From Bradyrhizobium agreste (lineage in GTDB: Bacteria > Pseudomonadota > Alphaproteobacteria > Rhizobiales > Xanthobacteraceae), in contig NZ_JACCHP010000006.1 of the NCBI RefSeq assembly GCF_016031625.1, positions 203,341 through 267,340 on the forward strand: a DNA stretch of 64,000 bases. Direction: 5' to 3'. The stretch's first letter is position 1; every line of letters starts with the position of its first letter. The notes under the pieces are model-generated. The model did no database searches. It saw only the letters and a program-made list of their open reading frames with translations, and was not told the origin of the DNA. A program made the position numbers and the translations under genes. Of this stretch, positions 1 to 8,524 are shown piece after piece.

Positions 1-678
1 TACCTCGCGCAATGGCTGATCGGGCCTGATGGCGAGACCATCGCAAAGCGCCGCAAGCTGCGGCCGACCCATGCCGAGCGCACGGTCTATGGCGAAGGCG
101 ACGGCAGCGACCTCGCCGTGCACGCGAGGCCCGACATCGGCCGTCTCGGCGCGCTGTGCTGCTGGGAGCATCTGCAGCCGCTGTCGAAATACGCGATGTA
201 CGCTCAGAACGAGCAGGTCCATGTCGCGGCCTGGCCGAGCTTCTCGCTCTACGATCCCTTCGCGCCGGCTTTAGGGGCCGAGGTCAACAACGCGGCTTCG
301 CGCGTCTATGCGGTGGAAGGCTCCTGCTTCGTGCTCGCGCCTTGCGCCACCGTTTCGCAGGCCATGATCGACGAACTCTGCGACCGGCCGGACAAGAATG
401 CGCTGCTGCATGCGGGCGGCGGCTTTGCGGCCATCTACGGCCCCGACGGCAGTCAGATCGGGGAGAAGCTGGCGCCCGATCAGGAGGGCCTGCTGATCGC
501 AGAAATCGATCTCGGCGCCATTGGCGTTGCCAAGAACGCCGCCGATCCCGCCGGACATTATTCGCGGCCCGATGTCACACGGCTGCTGCTCAACAACAAG
601 CCCTACAAGCGGGTCGAGCAATTTGCGCTGCCTGTCGACACCGTCGAGCCCATGGACATTGCGGCGGCGGCAAGCTGA
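1..678 (+). CDS. Nitrilase (carbon-nitrogen hydrolase), 5' end outside the window
   Basis: The visible 225 residues are the C-terminal two thirds of a nitrilase-superfamily enzyme, which hydrolyses a nitrile to the carboxylic acid and ammonia. The catalytic lysine is seen in RRKLRPTH (fragment residue 19) and the nucleophilic cysteine in LCCWEH (second Cys, fragment residue 54). The catalytic glutamate lies upstream of the window. The frame is open from base 1, so the start cannot be placed. An aldoxime dehydratase follows 29 bases downstream on the same strand, which points to a true nitrilase acting on the nitrile that enzyme makes rather than an amidase of the same fold. The substrate cannot be told from sequence; aryl-aliphatic nitriles such as indole- or phenyl-acetonitrile are an inference. 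Confidence 0.9.
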   Translation, partial: YLAQWLIGPDGETIAKRRKLRPTHAERTVYGEGDGSDLAVHARPDIGRLGALCCWEHLQPLSKYAMYAQNEQVHVAAWPSFSLYDPFAPALGAEVNNAASRVYAVEGSCFVLAPCATVSQAMIDELCDRPDKNALLHAGGGFAAIYGPDGSQIGEKLAPDQEGLLIAEIDLGAIGVAKNAADPAGHYSRPDVTRLLLNNKPYKRVEQFALPVDTVEPMDIAAAAS

Positions 679-707
679 TCTCCGCGATCACGGGGGAGGA
701 CACGGTC

Positions 708-1745
708 ATGGAATCCGCAATTCCTGCGCATCTCGAAACCCCGCGCACGCGCCACAAGCGCGTGCCGGACGATTACCGGCCGCCATATCCGTCCTTCGTG
801 GCGCGCTACAAGCCTTCGGTCAGCCGCGTCGTGATGGCCTATTTCGGTGTCCAGTATGGCGGTGCGGCACCGGCGGCAATGGAGGCGTTGAAAGAACTCG
901 CAGGACTGTTCGCAATGGATGGCGGTCCGCCGCATTGGGACCGGGCAAGTTATACAGATCAGTCTGGCTCCGAGAATGTTGTCACGGTCGCTTATTGGGA
1001 CGATCTCGCGCGCTTTGATGCCTGGTTCGCGCGGGCACGCGAGATGTGGACCGGGCGGCAACGCGAAGACATCGGTACCTTCATCGAGGTGCTGCGTCCC
1101 ATTGTGGCCCGGCACGAGACGCTGTTCTCCTCGTCCGATCGGCCGGAAGGTATCGCCGTCGTTGCGGAGGGCATGAGCGGTGAGGTGCAGGAGCACGCCT
1201 ATTGGGGCGGCATGCGCGATCGCATCCCGCAATCACAGACCGATGCCATGGCGCCCGCGGGGACTCCAGTGCTGATCCGCGACGGCGCGCGACTGAGAGT
1301 CGTGGCGCACGATAATCTCTGCCTGATCCGCTCCGGGCAGGACTGGAGCGATACCGCAGCATCCGAGCGCAAGCTCTATCTCGACGAGGTCGAACCGGTG
1401 CTACGCGAGGGCATGGATTTTCTGCGCGATGATGGCGTCGCGATTGGCTGCTATGCCAACCGCTATATGCGGGTGCTCGCGGCCGACGGAAGCGTCAGCG
1501 AGAAGTCCTACGGTCAGAGCTGGTGGAAGAGCCTCGCCGCGCTCGAGCGCTGGGCCGAGTCGCATCCGACCCATGTCAGGATCTTCGGCGCGGCAATGAA
1601 ATATCTGTCGACGCTTGGGCCGTCAGCCAAGCTGCGGCTCTATCACGAGGTGACGGTGGCGGCAGCCGACGAACAGTTCTTCGAATATCTGAACTGTCAC
1701 CCGAAGACGGGCATGCTGGCGGCGGTCGAAACGGTCAGCACTTAA
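708..1745 (+). CDS. Haem-containing aldoxime dehydratase (Oxd family)
   Basis: The 345-residue protein matches the phenylacetaldoxime dehydratase family, which removes water from an aldoxime to give a nitrile in the cytoplasm using ferrous haem. Candidate haem-ligand and catalytic histidines sit in ESHPTH (286/289) and LRLYHEV (313). The arginine in GGMRDR (170) matches the conserved active-site Arg. Length fits the family (about 350). The ATG at 708 was chosen because a GGGGGAGGA ribosome site sits just upstream; the frame stays open further 5' only inside the nitrilase gene. It forms a likely two-gene operon with the nitrilase, so an aldoxime would pass through a nitrile to an acid. Its stop overlaps the convergent HAD gene by 4 bases. 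Confidence 0.92.
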   Translation: MESAIPAHLETPRTRHKRVPDDYRPPYPSFVARYKPSVSRVVMAYFGVQYGGAAPAAMEALKELAGLFAMDGGPPHWDRASYTDQSGSENVVTVAYWDDLARFDAWFARAREMWTGRQREDIGTFIEVLRPIVARHETLFSSSDRPEGIAVVAEGMSGEVQEHAYWGGMRDRIPQSQTDAMAPAGTPVLIRDGARLRVVAHDNLCLIRSGQDWSDTAASERKLYLDEVEPVLREGMDFLRDDGVAIGCYANRYMRVLAADGSVSEKSYGQSWWKSLAALERWAESHPTHVRIFGAAMKYLSTLGPSAKLRLYHEVTVAAADEQFFEYLNCHPKTGMLAAVETVST

Positions 1746-2380
1746 ACGACACAATGACCGAGCAGCTCGGGATGTGCCGCGCAGATGTGATGCGCGCCGG
1801 CCTCCCGCAGCTCGGTCTCGCTGCCATAGCCGTAGAGCACGCCGATGGCGATCATGCCGTTGGTGCGGGCGCCGATTACATCGTGGCTGCGGTCGCCGAT
1901 CATGATCGCGCTGCTCGCATCGACCTTGGCCTCGTCCAGCGCGTAGCGGAGCAGGTCGGGCTTGTCGACACGCGTGCCGTCGAGCTCGGAGCCGAACACG
2001 CGTTCGAAATACGGCTTCAACCCGAAATGATCAACGATGCGGCTGGCGTAGACGGCGGGCTTGCTGGTCGCCACGAACATGCGCTGACGTGTCGCTGCGA
2101 GCGAAGATAACGTGTCCGCAATTCCGCTGTAAGCCTCGTTCTCGAACAGGCCGATATCGCTGAAGCGTTCGCGATAGAGCAGCAGTGCGCGGTCGGCGAG
2201 CTCATCGGCTCCGGTGAGCTTTCGAAGGCTCGCAAGCAGCGGAGGGCCGATGCACCAGGTCAGCTCGTCCTCGCTCGGCACGGGAACGTCGAGCCGTTCC
2301 AGCGCATATTGGATCGAGCGGGTGATCCCGGGCTTCGGGTTGGTCAGCGTGCCGTCGAGATCAAAAAAGATTGTCACCAT
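1742..2380 (-). CDS. HAD-family phosphatase, phosphoglycolate phosphatase-like
   Basis: The 212-residue protein begins MVTIFFDLDGTLTN, so the nucleophile and acid/base aspartates are D7 and D9. Motif II is the Thr/Ser of ATSKP, motif III the Lys of DKPDLL, and motif IV the acidic MIGDRSHD. A helical cap lies between motifs I and II, as in the Gph/PgmB subclass of cytosolic small-molecule phosphatases. An in-frame ATG 90 bases upstream would add a tail unlike the family, so the ATG at 2380 was chosen. It is divergent from the lytic transglycosylase gene, with 88 bases between starts. The exact substrate is unknown. Confidence 0.85.
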   Translation of the reverse strand: MVTIFFDLDGTLTNPKPGITRSIQYALERLDVPVPSEDELTWCIGPPLLASLRKLTGADELADRALLLYRERFSDIGLFENEAYSGIADTLSSLAATRQRMFVATSKPAVYASRIVDHFGLKPYFERVFGSELDGTRVDKPDLLRYALDEAKVDASSAIMIGDRSHDVIGARTNGMIAIGVLYGYGSETELREAGAHHICAAHPELLGHCVV

Positions 2381-2468
2381 GGGGCGGGACCGGTGTTGAT
2401 ACTGCCGTCTGTTGCTAGTTGGCTCCGGTTCCAAGTCAAGGTCCGATTTGTCCGATAGCGTCATTGCC

Positions 2469-3422
2469 ATGCGAATAGCTCAGGTCATTGCTGTCTCGTG
2501 CCAGGTTTTCCTGCTGTCGCCGGCGCTCGCGGAGGAGGCGTCGCCCACCGATGCGCCGCCGAAGTCAGAGGAACCCGAGAAGCCGGCGGAGAAACCGAAA
2601 GATGTGCGCGAGAGCGACACGCGGGAGTCGATCTGCCTGATCGTGGAGGCGGCCGCGCGCGACAACAACCTGCCGCTGGAGTTCTTCGCACGCGTGATCT
2701 GGCAGGAGAGCCGCTTCCAGGCCGATGCGATCGGGCCCATGACGCGCAGCGGCGAACATGCGCAAGGGATCGCGCAATTCATGCCGGGCACTGCCAGCGA
2801 GCGCGGGCTGCTCGATCCCTTCAATCCGGTGCAGGCCTTGCCGAAGTCGGCCGAATTCCTGAACGAGCTGCGCAACCAGTTCGGCAATCTCGGCCTTGCC
2901 GCGGCCGCCTACAATGCCGGCCCTCGGCGCGTGCAGGAATGGCTCGTCGGCACCGGCGGGATGCCGGAGCAGACCCGCAACTACGTCTATGCGATCACCG
3001 GCACCAGCGTCGATGCCTGGGCCAAGGCGGGGAGCACCGGCAAGGGACCGCCGAGCTCGCCGCCGACGAGCTGCCGTGATCTGATGGCGTTGCTCAAGCG
3101 TGCTCCCAACCCCTTCGTCGCCGGGCTCGAGCAGCATGTCGAGCTTGCCGCGGCAAAGATCTGGGGCGTCCAGCTCGCGGCCGGCTTCGACCGCAATAAG
3201 GCGCTGGCGATGTATTCCCGGGCCGTCACCAAACTGAGCGCCGTGATCGGCGGACGTGATCCGAGCCTGCTCTCCTCGGTGATGCGCAGTCGCGGCACGC
3301 GCGCCTTCTACCAGGTCCGCATCGGCGCGGATACGCGCGCCGAGGCCGATGATCTGTGCAACCGGATCCGGAAAGTGGGCGGGGCGTGTTTCGTGCTGAA
3401 GAACAGGGGTGTGGCGGGGTAG
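2469..3422 (+). CDS. Secreted lytic murein transglycosylase (SLT) with SPOR-like C terminus
   Basis: The 317-residue protein starts with a signal peptide (MRIAQVIAVS... cleaved near ALA-EE), followed by a Pro/Glu/Lys-rich stretch and an SLT lysozyme-like domain. The catalytic glutamate is E80 in WQESRF; GIAQFMPGTA and AYNAGP are the other hallmark motifs. Such enzymes cleave the MurNAc-GlcNAc bond of peptidoglycan with formation of 1,6-anhydroMurNAc in the periplasm. The last 35 residues (FYQVRIGADTRAEADDLCNR) look like a SPOR peptidoglycan-binding repeat. The start at 2469 was chosen because it places the signal peptide at the N terminus; an earlier in-frame ATG would bury it. Confidence 0.88.
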   Translation: MRIAQVIAVSCQVFLLSPALAEEASPTDAPPKSEEPEKPAEKPKDVRESDTRESICLIVEAAARDNNLPLEFFARVIWQESRFQADAIGPMTRSGEHAQGIAQFMPGTASERGLLDPFNPVQALPKSAEFLNELRNQFGNLGLAAAAYNAGPRRVQEWLVGTGGMPEQTRNYVYAITGTSVDAWAKAGSTGKGPPSSPPTSCRDLMALLKRAPNPFVAGLEQHVELAAAKIWGVQLAAGFDRNKALAMYSRAVTKLSAVIGGRDPSLLSSVMRSRGTRAFYQVRIGADTRAEADDLCNRIRKVGGACFVLKNRGVAG

Positions 3423-3430
3423 GATGAGCT

Positions 3431-3537
3431 GTCATTCCGGGGCGCGACGAAGTCGCTAACCCGGAATCCATCGTGCAGCGATTTCTGTGGCCTGATGGAT
3501 TCCGGGTTCGCGCCAAATGGCGCGCCCCCGGAATGAC
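3431..3537. repeat. Intergenic inverted repeat, family A (full copy)
   Basis: The outer arms are GTCATTCCGGGGCGC and its near complement ending CCCCCGGAATGAC. Inner arms ACCCGGAATCCATC and GATGGATTCCGGGTT form a second nested stem. Related copies lie at 28815-28856 (right half only) and 45666-45746. It fills most of the gap between the transglycosylase and azlC; the remaining 108 bases hold no recognisable gene. Confidence 0.85.
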
Positions 3538-3645
3538 GATGGTGGGCCTGGGCGTCGCGCATGCCAGCCCCGCCGCGCCCTTCCTTGACGCGCGGCGCCG
3601 TCTCGCGCGTTATGCCGGCACGATTCCTCACCAGCCAAAGCTCCC

Positions 3646-4386
3646 GTGGCGCTTCCTCCGCTAAATTCACCGCAATGGAATAGTCCCTGGCGCGCCTTCG
3701 CGTGGGGACTGCGCTCGATCACGCAGACGATCCTCACCATCGTGCTGTTCGTGACCTATCTCGGCATCGGTGCGCTCGCTCACGACACCCATTTCAGCCT
3801 GCTCTGGGCGTTGTGCTCGACGCTGTTCGTCTGGGCAGGTCCGGCACAGATCATCCTGATCACGACGCTCGGTTCGGGCGCCACCATCATCCAGTCGGCG
3901 ATCGCGGTGACCGTCAGCGCCATCCGCCTGTTTCCGATGGTGGTCTCCGTGCTGCCGCTGATGCGTACACCCAAGACCAAGCGGCGCGAGCTGATTTTCG
4001 CCGCGCATCTCACCGCAGTGACGCTGTGGGTCGAATGCCACCGTTTCCTGCCGCAAGTGCCGCGCGAACGGCGGATCGCTTTCGTCCACGGGCTCGGTTG
4101 CGGCCTCGTCTCGGTGTGCCTCGTCGCCAACACCGTGGGCTATTTCCTCGCCGCCAACCTGACGCAGACGCTTGGAGCGGCGATCCTGCTGCTGACGCCG
4201 CTGTCGTTCCTGTTCTCGACGGCGCGCAACAGCCGCGAGGTTGCCGATGTCGTCGCGCTCGTGCTGGGCATCGTGCTCTATCCACTGGCGTCGAAGATGA
4301 ACTCCGGTCTCGACATCCTTGTCAGCGGCGTGGTCGCCGGCACGATCGCTTATGGCGTGCATTGGTGGCGGGAGGTGCGCGCATGA
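3646..4386 (+). CDS. azlC: AzlC-family branched-chain amino acid exporter, large subunit
   Basis: This is a 246-residue membrane protein with several hydrophobic segments, including the family pattern around FVWAGPAQIILITTL and AVTVSAIRLFPMVVSVLP. AzlC and AzlD together form an inner-membrane permease that exports leucine, isoleucine, valine and related compounds. The start is a GTG; a nearby ATG (3675) is out of frame. The stop overlaps the azlD start in an ATGA, indicating translational coupling. No Lrp/AzlB-type regulator is next to it. The transported amino acid is inferred from the family only. Confidence 0.85.
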   Translation: MALPPLNSPQWNSPWRAFAWGLRSITQTILTIVLFVTYLGIGALAHDTHFSLLWALCSTLFVWAGPAQIILITTLGSGATIIQSAIAVTVSAIRLFPMVVSVLPLMRTPKTKRRELIFAAHLTAVTLWVECHRFLPQVPRERRIAFVHGLGCGLVSVCLVANTVGYFLAANLTQTLGAAILLLTPLSFLFSTARNSREVADVVALVLGIVLYPLASKMNSGLDILVSGVVAGTIAYGVHWWREVRA

Positions 4387-4733
4387 GCTTTGCGCAAGCA
4401 ATCGGCGACTGGCACGCGCTGGCGGTGCTGTTCATTGCCGGCGTCGTTCCCAACCAGATCTGGCGCATGCTGGGCCTGTGGTTCGGCGGCGGCATCGACG
4501 AGGGCTCGGAGTTGCTGGTCTGGGTGAGGGCGGTGGCCACCGCGATCCTGGCCGGCGTCATCGCCCAGATCGTGGTCCAGCCGCCGGGGGCGCTGGCCAG
4601 CGTGCCCGATGTCCTGCGCTATGGCGCGGTCGGTGCCGGGCTCGTCGTCTTCCTGCTGACCCGGCGTTCGATCTTCGCGGGCGTGGTCACGGGCGAAGTC
4701 TTCATGCTGGCCGGCAAGTGGTGGTTGGGCTAA
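4383..4733 (+). CDS. azlD: AzlD-family transporter small subunit
   Basis: The 116-residue protein is strongly hydrophobic, with about four membrane segments, and matches the small AzlD partner in size and in its position directly after azlC. The ATG lies inside the azlC stop codon region (ATGA overlap), so the two subunits are probably made in step. The stop at 4731 is followed by 32 bases before the TrmO-like gene on the same strand, so all three may share a transcript. Confidence 0.85.
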   Translation: MSFAQAIGDWHALAVLFIAGVVPNQIWRMLGLWFGGGIDEGSELLVWVRAVATAILAGVIAQIVVQPPGALASVPDVLRYGAVGAGLVVFLLTRRSIFAGVVTGEVFMLAGKWWLG

Positions 4734-4765
4734 AACCGCCGGAGAATAGCCAGGGAACAGGACAA

Positions 4766-5257
4766 ATGGTTCGCGAACAGGAGCTCCGCGAGGGCGAGGT
4801 CGCCATCGAGCTGCCGCCGACGCAGGATGCCGGGCTCGTCTTCATCGGCCGTATCCGCACGCCCTGGTCATCGCGGCTGGAGACGCCGCGACAGGGGCGT
4901 CAGGACGGCCCGATCTGCCGCCTCGAGATCTTCGAGCCCTTCGTGCCGGCGATCAAAGGCGTCGACTTTTACAGTAACCTCGAGGTGCTCTATTGGCTCG
5001 ACCGGTCGCGTCGCGACATCATCCTGCAGAGCCCGAAGAACAATGAGAAGACCCGCGGCACGTTTTCGCTGCGCTCGCCGGTACGGCCCAATCCGATCGG
5101 CACCTCGATCGTCAAGCTGGTCGGCATCGAGGGCAATGCCATCCTGGTGCGCGGCCTCGATTGCATCGACAACACGCCGCTGATCGACATCAAACCCGAT
5201 CGCTGCGAGTTCACGCCGCTGGCCGCGCCGCAAGCAGGGGATTTCGAGACGGAGTGA
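4766..5257 (+). CDS. TrmO/TsaA-like tRNA m6t6A37 methyltransferase
   Basis: The 163-residue protein carries the UPF0066/TsaA beta-barrel motifs: FIGRIRTPW at the N terminus, RGTFSLRSPVRPNPIG in the middle and LDCIDNTPLIDIKP near the C terminus. In Escherichia coli, TrmO uses S-adenosylmethionine to N6-methylate t6A at position 37 of tRNA-Thr. This copy lacks the C-terminal extension of the E. coli enzyme, as many alphaproteobacterial members do. The ATG at 4766 follows a weak AGGGAACAGGA ribosome site. A function on another substrate cannot be excluded. Confidence 0.8.
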   Translation: MVREQELREGEVAIELPPTQDAGLVFIGRIRTPWSSRLETPRQGRQDGPICRLEIFEPFVPAIKGVDFYSNLEVLYWLDRSRRDIILQSPKNNEKTRGTFSLRSPVRPNPIGTSIVKLVGIEGNAILVRGLDCIDNTPLIDIKPDRCEFTPLAAPQAGDFETE

Positions 5258-5278
5258 GGGGCGTTCCGCTCTAACCCC

Positions 5279-5364
5279 GTCATTGCGAGGAGCTCTTGCG
5301 ACGAAGCAATCCAGACTGCTTCCGTGGAGGGATTCTGGATTGCTTCGCTACGCTCGCAATGACG
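5279..5364. repeat. Intergenic inverted repeat, family B
   Basis: The outer arms are CGTCATTGCGAGG and CGCTCGCAATGACG, and the inner arms GAAGCAATCCAGA and TCTGGATTGCTTCG pair across a short centre. The element sits between two convergent genes (trmO-like and HIT), where it could act as a bidirectional stop. No second copy of this family was seen in the window. Confidence 0.8.
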
Positions 5365-5376
5365 AAGTGTGTGGCG

Positions 5377-5805
5377 CTACCCCGCCCTCAACGCCGCCAT
5401 CAACTTCGCCGCGTGCTCTTGCAGCACCCTGTCGTCTTCCTTGCGGCTCGCCGGTGGCAGCATGGCGACGCCGTCGTGGCGCGGCATCACGTGCATGTGC
5501 AGGTGAAACACCACCTGCCCGCCGGCAGGCTCGTTGAATTGCTGCACGGTGATGCCGTCGGCGTCGAACGCCTTCATTGCGGCGGCGGCGATCTTGTGCG
5601 CGCCGCGGGCGACATGGGCGAAGTCGTCCGGCTCGATATCGAGGATGTTGCGGGCAGGGGCCTTCGGGATCACCAGCGTGTGACCGGGCACGCGCGGCAT
5701 GATGTCGAGGAAGGCAAAGACGTGCTCGTCCTCGTATACCTTGTAGCAGGGAAGCTCGCCGCGCAGGATCTTTGCGAAGATGTTGTTGCTGTCGTAGGCG
5801 GTCAT
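5377..5805 (-). CDS. HIT-family nucleotide hydrolase
   Basis: The 142-residue protein has the histidine triad HLHMHV at residues 101-106, with the middle His acting as the nucleophile. The N-terminal IFAKILRGELPCYKVYED is typical of the Hint branch, which hydrolyses purine nucleoside phosphoramidates and related AMP-conjugates in the cytoplasm. Length is normal for bacterial HIT proteins. A CGAGGAG ribosome site lies upstream of the ATG. It is the last gene of a minus-strand group, 53 bases after the acyltransferase gene. Confidence 0.9.
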   Translation of the reverse strand: MTAYDSNNIFAKILRGELPCYKVYEDEHVFAFLDIMPRVPGHTLVIPKAPARNILDIEPDDFAHVARGAHKIAAAAMKAFDADGITVQQFNEPAGGQVVFHLHMHVMPRHDGVAMLPPASRKEDDRVLQEHAAKLMAALRAG

Positions 5806-5858
5806 GGCGGCGGCTCCTCGAACGATTTGCGCTTACTGTCACCAGCGGTGGCGAGGCG

Positions 5859-7100
5859 TCAAGGCGCCTCGTCGGCCCCTTTGCGGAAGGGGCCGAGTTC
5901 GGCAAGCTCTCGTCCCGCTTCCGCAACATAGGCGCGCTCGCGCTTGAGGTAATCGTCGATGGCGCGGCGCAGGCCGGGATCGGCGATGAAGTGGGCGGAA
6001 TGGGTAGTGCGCGGCAGGTAGCCGCGCGCGATCTTGTGCTCGCCCTGCGCGCCGGCCTCGACGTGCTTCAGGCCGTGTTTGATCGCGAAGTCGATCGCCT
6101 GATAGTAGCAGACCTCGAAGTGCAGGAACGGGTGATGCTCGACCGCGCCCCAGTTGCGGCCGAACAGCGTGTCGGAGCCGATGAAGTTGATTGCGCCCGC
6201 AATCCAGCGATTGTTGCGGCGGGCCATCACCAGCAGCACGTCCTCGTTCATGGTCTCGCCGATCAGCGAGAAGAACTCGCGCGTGAGATACGGCCGGCCC
6301 CATTTGCGCGAGCCGGTCTCCATGTAGAATGCGAAGAAGGCGTCCCAGGCATCCTCGGTGATGTCCTTGCCGGTGAGCCAGTGAATGGTGATACCGGGGG
6401 CCAGTGCATCGCGCCGCTCGCGCTTGATCGATTTGCGGTGTCGCGAGTTCAGCGTCGCCAGGAAGTCGTCAAAGCTCGCAAAGCCTTCATTGTGCCAGTG
6501 GAACTGCTGGTCGGTGCGCAGGAGGAAGCCGTGCTCGGCGAGCAGCTTCCATTCGTCCTCGCGCGCGAACGTGACGTGGACCGAGGAGGCCTTGCTGACG
6601 CCGCACAGCGCTATGAGGCCACTCGCCAGCGCCTCCCTGATCTGGGCACGGTCGACGCCGTCGCGGACCAGCAGCCGCGGCCCGGTCGCCGGCGTGAAGG
6701 GAACCGAGACCTGGAGCTTCGGGTAGTACCGCCCGCCGGCGCGCTCATAGGCATCCGCCCAACCGCGGTCGAAGACGTATTCGCCCTGGGAATGCGATTT
6801 CAGATAGCAGGGCGCGACTCCGGCGACGCGGCCATCGAGCTTGGCGACCAGATGCCGGGGTCCCCAGCCAGTGCGGATCGTGGCCGAACCCGATTTCTCG
6901 ACTGCGGAGAGAAAGGCGTGGGAGACGAATGGGTTATAGGCGGATCTTGAGAGCCCGAGGGAATCGCCTGGAGGGGCGGATGAACTCCCCACGTCATCGC
7001 CATTACAGGTCTTGCCGGGATTGGCGCAGGCGTCCCAATCCCCGGGCGAGATTTCGCCGATGGACGGTACGGCCTCGAGCGTAATTTCGGATGATGCCAT
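5859..7100 (-). CDS. FemAB/GNAT-like acyltransferase (DUF482, COG3146)
   Basis: The 413-residue protein belongs to a family usually annotated as peptidogalycan biosynthesis protein. The hallmark VEAGAQGEHKIARGY lies in the C-terminal half, after HFEVCYYQAIDFA, and the fold is GNAT-like. The donor and acceptor are not established for this family. The ATG at 7100 was chosen because family members begin near ITLEAVPSIGEI. The longer open frame 5' of it is simply the Arg/Pro-rich read-through of an intergenic repeat and is rejected. It is separated from the GDPD gene by that repeat. Confidence 0.82.
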   Translation of the reverse strand: MASSEITLEAVPSIGEISPGDWDACANPGKTCNGDDVGSSSAPPGDSLGLSRSAYNPFVSHAFLSAVEKSGSATIRTGWGPRHLVAKLDGRVAGVAPCYLKSHSQGEYVFDRGWADAYERAGGRYYPKLQVSVPFTPATGPRLLVRDGVDRAQIREALASGLIALCGVSKASSVHVTFAREDEWKLLAEHGFLLRTDQQFHWHNEGFASFDDFLATLNSRHRKSIKRERRDALAPGITIHWLTGKDITEDAWDAFFAFYMETGSRKWGRPYLTREFFSLIGETMNEDVLLVMARRNNRWIAGAINFIGSDTLFGRNWGAVEHHPFLHFEVCYYQAIDFAIKHGLKHVEAGAQGEHKIARGYLPRTTHSAHFIADPGLRRAIDDYLKRERAYVAEAGRELAELGPFRKGADEAP

Positions 7101-7154
7101 TGCGCCCAAGATCGTGCATTGCAGCAGCGACTTCAAGGGGCGGGAACGTGCATG

Positions 7155-7297
7155 CTCTCGTGCCCCGGACGCAGCGCAGCGCTTCTTCAGCGGTGCGCTG
7201 CAGAGCCGGGGCCCATGCGGTAGCGCGCTCGCGGAGAAATGGGTCCCGGCTCTGCGCGGCAACGCTGAAGCGTTGCAGCTTGTCCGGGACACGAGAG
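7155..7297. repeat. Intergenic inverted repeat, family F
   Basis: The outer arms CTCTCGTGCCCCGGAC (7155-7170) and GTCCGGGACACGAGAG (7282-7297) are near-perfect complements, with inner arms CAGAGCCGGG and CCCGGCTCTG. The element splits the otherwise tight minus-strand group RidA-GDPD-acyltransferase-HIT, so it may attenuate or process the transcript. Confidence 0.8.
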
Positions 7298-7303
7298 TCC
7301 GCC

Positions 7304-8050
7304 CTACGGCACGAACCCCTCGAAGATCATCTGGTCCGCATAACGCGCGACCCGGCTCCGCTGCTCAGGCGTGCGGACCGTCCAGCCCAGCAGGGCGCAG
7401 CCGAAGACATTGCGGGCGATCCAGGGGGCGGGGGCCGGGAGGTGGTCGACCTTGAAGGCGACGAAATGCGGTTGGGTCCGGAAGCCGTGGCGGAGGTACA
7501 ACATGCTGTCGCGCTGCTCTTGGGTGAGCTTGGCCCAGTACTCGTCCTCATAGCTGCGCTGCGCGACGATGCCGCGGGGACGGTTGGGCAACAACTCGCG
7601 CAACGCCAGCACCTGGTCGGGATCGAACGACATGCCGACGGCGGGGCCGTCATACGAGGCCAGCACCTCGGCCATCCGCTTCACCAGCTTGCGATCGCCG
7701 CCGAAATGGCTCTTCACCTCGATCACCAGGGGTACACGTCCGGCGACCATGGCGCAGAGGTCGGCGAGCGACATCATCCGCTCATCGGTGTCCTTGAACC
7801 TGACGGCCTTCAGTTCGGCCGCGGTCTTTGCAATCACCTCGCCGGTGGCCTCGGTGAGTCGGCCCAGGGCATGGTCGTGATGGACCATGGCCTCGCCGTC
7901 GGCCGAGAGCTGGACATCCACCTCGATGGCGAAATTGCCCGATATCGCAGCCTGCACCGCGCCCGGCATGTTCTCGACGATGCCGCGCGAAATGTCGTGC
8001 AGGCCGCGATGGGCGACCGGCCGGGCTGTCAGCCAATCCGGAGCGCGCAT
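7304..8050 (-). CDS. Glycerophosphodiester phosphodiesterase
   Basis: The 248-residue protein has the GDPD signature: VAHRGLH (general-base His14), the metal ligands of IEVDVQ (E43, D45) and HHDHAL (His58). These TIM-barrel enzymes cleave glycerophosphodiesters to sn-glycerol 3-phosphate and an alcohol. No signal peptide is visible, so it probably acts in the cytoplasm. Its start lies 6 bases after the stop of the RidA gene, so the two are very likely co-transcribed. The DDE-free end LGWTVRTPEQ matches the final beta-strand motif of the family. Confidence 0.9.
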   Translation of the reverse strand: MRAPDWLTARPVAHRGLHDISRGIVENMPGAVQAAISGNFAIEVDVQLSADGEAMVHHDHALGRLTEATGEVIAKTAAELKAVRFKDTDERMMSLADLCAMVAGRVPLVIEVKSHFGGDRKLVKRMAEVLASYDGPAVGMSFDPDQVLALRELLPNRPRGIVAQRSYEDEYWAKLTQEQRDSMLYLRHGFRTQPHFVAFKVDHLPAPAPWIARNVFGCALLGWTVRTPEQRSRVARYADQMIFEGFVP

Positions 8051-8056
8051 TTGGCG

Positions 8057-8524
8057 TCAGGCGACCTCGAACACGCCTTCGACCTCGACCGCCGCGTCCG
8101 CAGGCAGCGAGGCGACACCGACCGTGGTGCGGGCGTGGCGGCCTTTGTCACCGAAGGCGGCAACCATCAGGTCGGAGGCGCCGTTGAGCACCTTCGGCCC
8201 GTCCAGGAAATCCGGGGCCGAGTTGACAAAGCCGCCAAGGCGCACCACGCGCACGACCTTGTCGAGATCACCGAGCGCCGCCTTCACCTGGGCCAGCAGG
8301 TTGACGGCGCAGCCGCGCGCGGCTGCGGCGCCGTCCTCGATCGAGACGCCGGCGCCCAGCTTGCCCTTGGCGATCAGCTTGCCGGCGGGGTCGAAGCAGA
8401 CCTGGCCGGAGACGAACAGGAGGTTGCCCGTGCGCACGAAGGGCACGTAGTTGGCGACGGGGGTAGGGGCCTCGTGCAGCTTGATGCCTTGCTCCGCCAG
8501 TTTCTGCTCGACCGTGCCCGCCAT
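8057..8524 (-). CDS. RidA-family (YjgF/YER057c/UK114) protein
   Basis: The 155-residue protein matches the YjgF-like subgroup with motifs FVRTGNLLFVSGQ and ARTTVGVASLP. RidA proteins hydrolyse reactive enamine/imine intermediates or bind small metabolites. The arginine of HARTTVG is in the active-site region, but the subgroup differs from archetypal RidA in lacking the exact C-terminal IEIE motif (here VEVEGVFEVA). The ATG at 8524 has a GAGG site six bases upstream, so it was preferred over an ATG four codons earlier. It heads an operon with the GDPD gene. Confidence 0.85.
   Translation of the reverse strand: MAGTVEQKLAEQGIKLHEAPTPVANYVPFVRTGNLLFVSGQVCFDPAGKLIAKGKLGAGVSIEDGAAAARGCAVNLLAQVKAALGDLDKVVRVVRLGGFVNSAPDFLDGPKVLNGASDLMVAAFGDKGRHARTTVGVASLPADAAVEVEGVFEVA

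Noticed and set aside
2380..2470. Longer N terminus for the HAD phosphatase
   Set aside because: The additional residues are not family-like and would overlap the divergent promoter; the MVTIFFDLDG start is typical.
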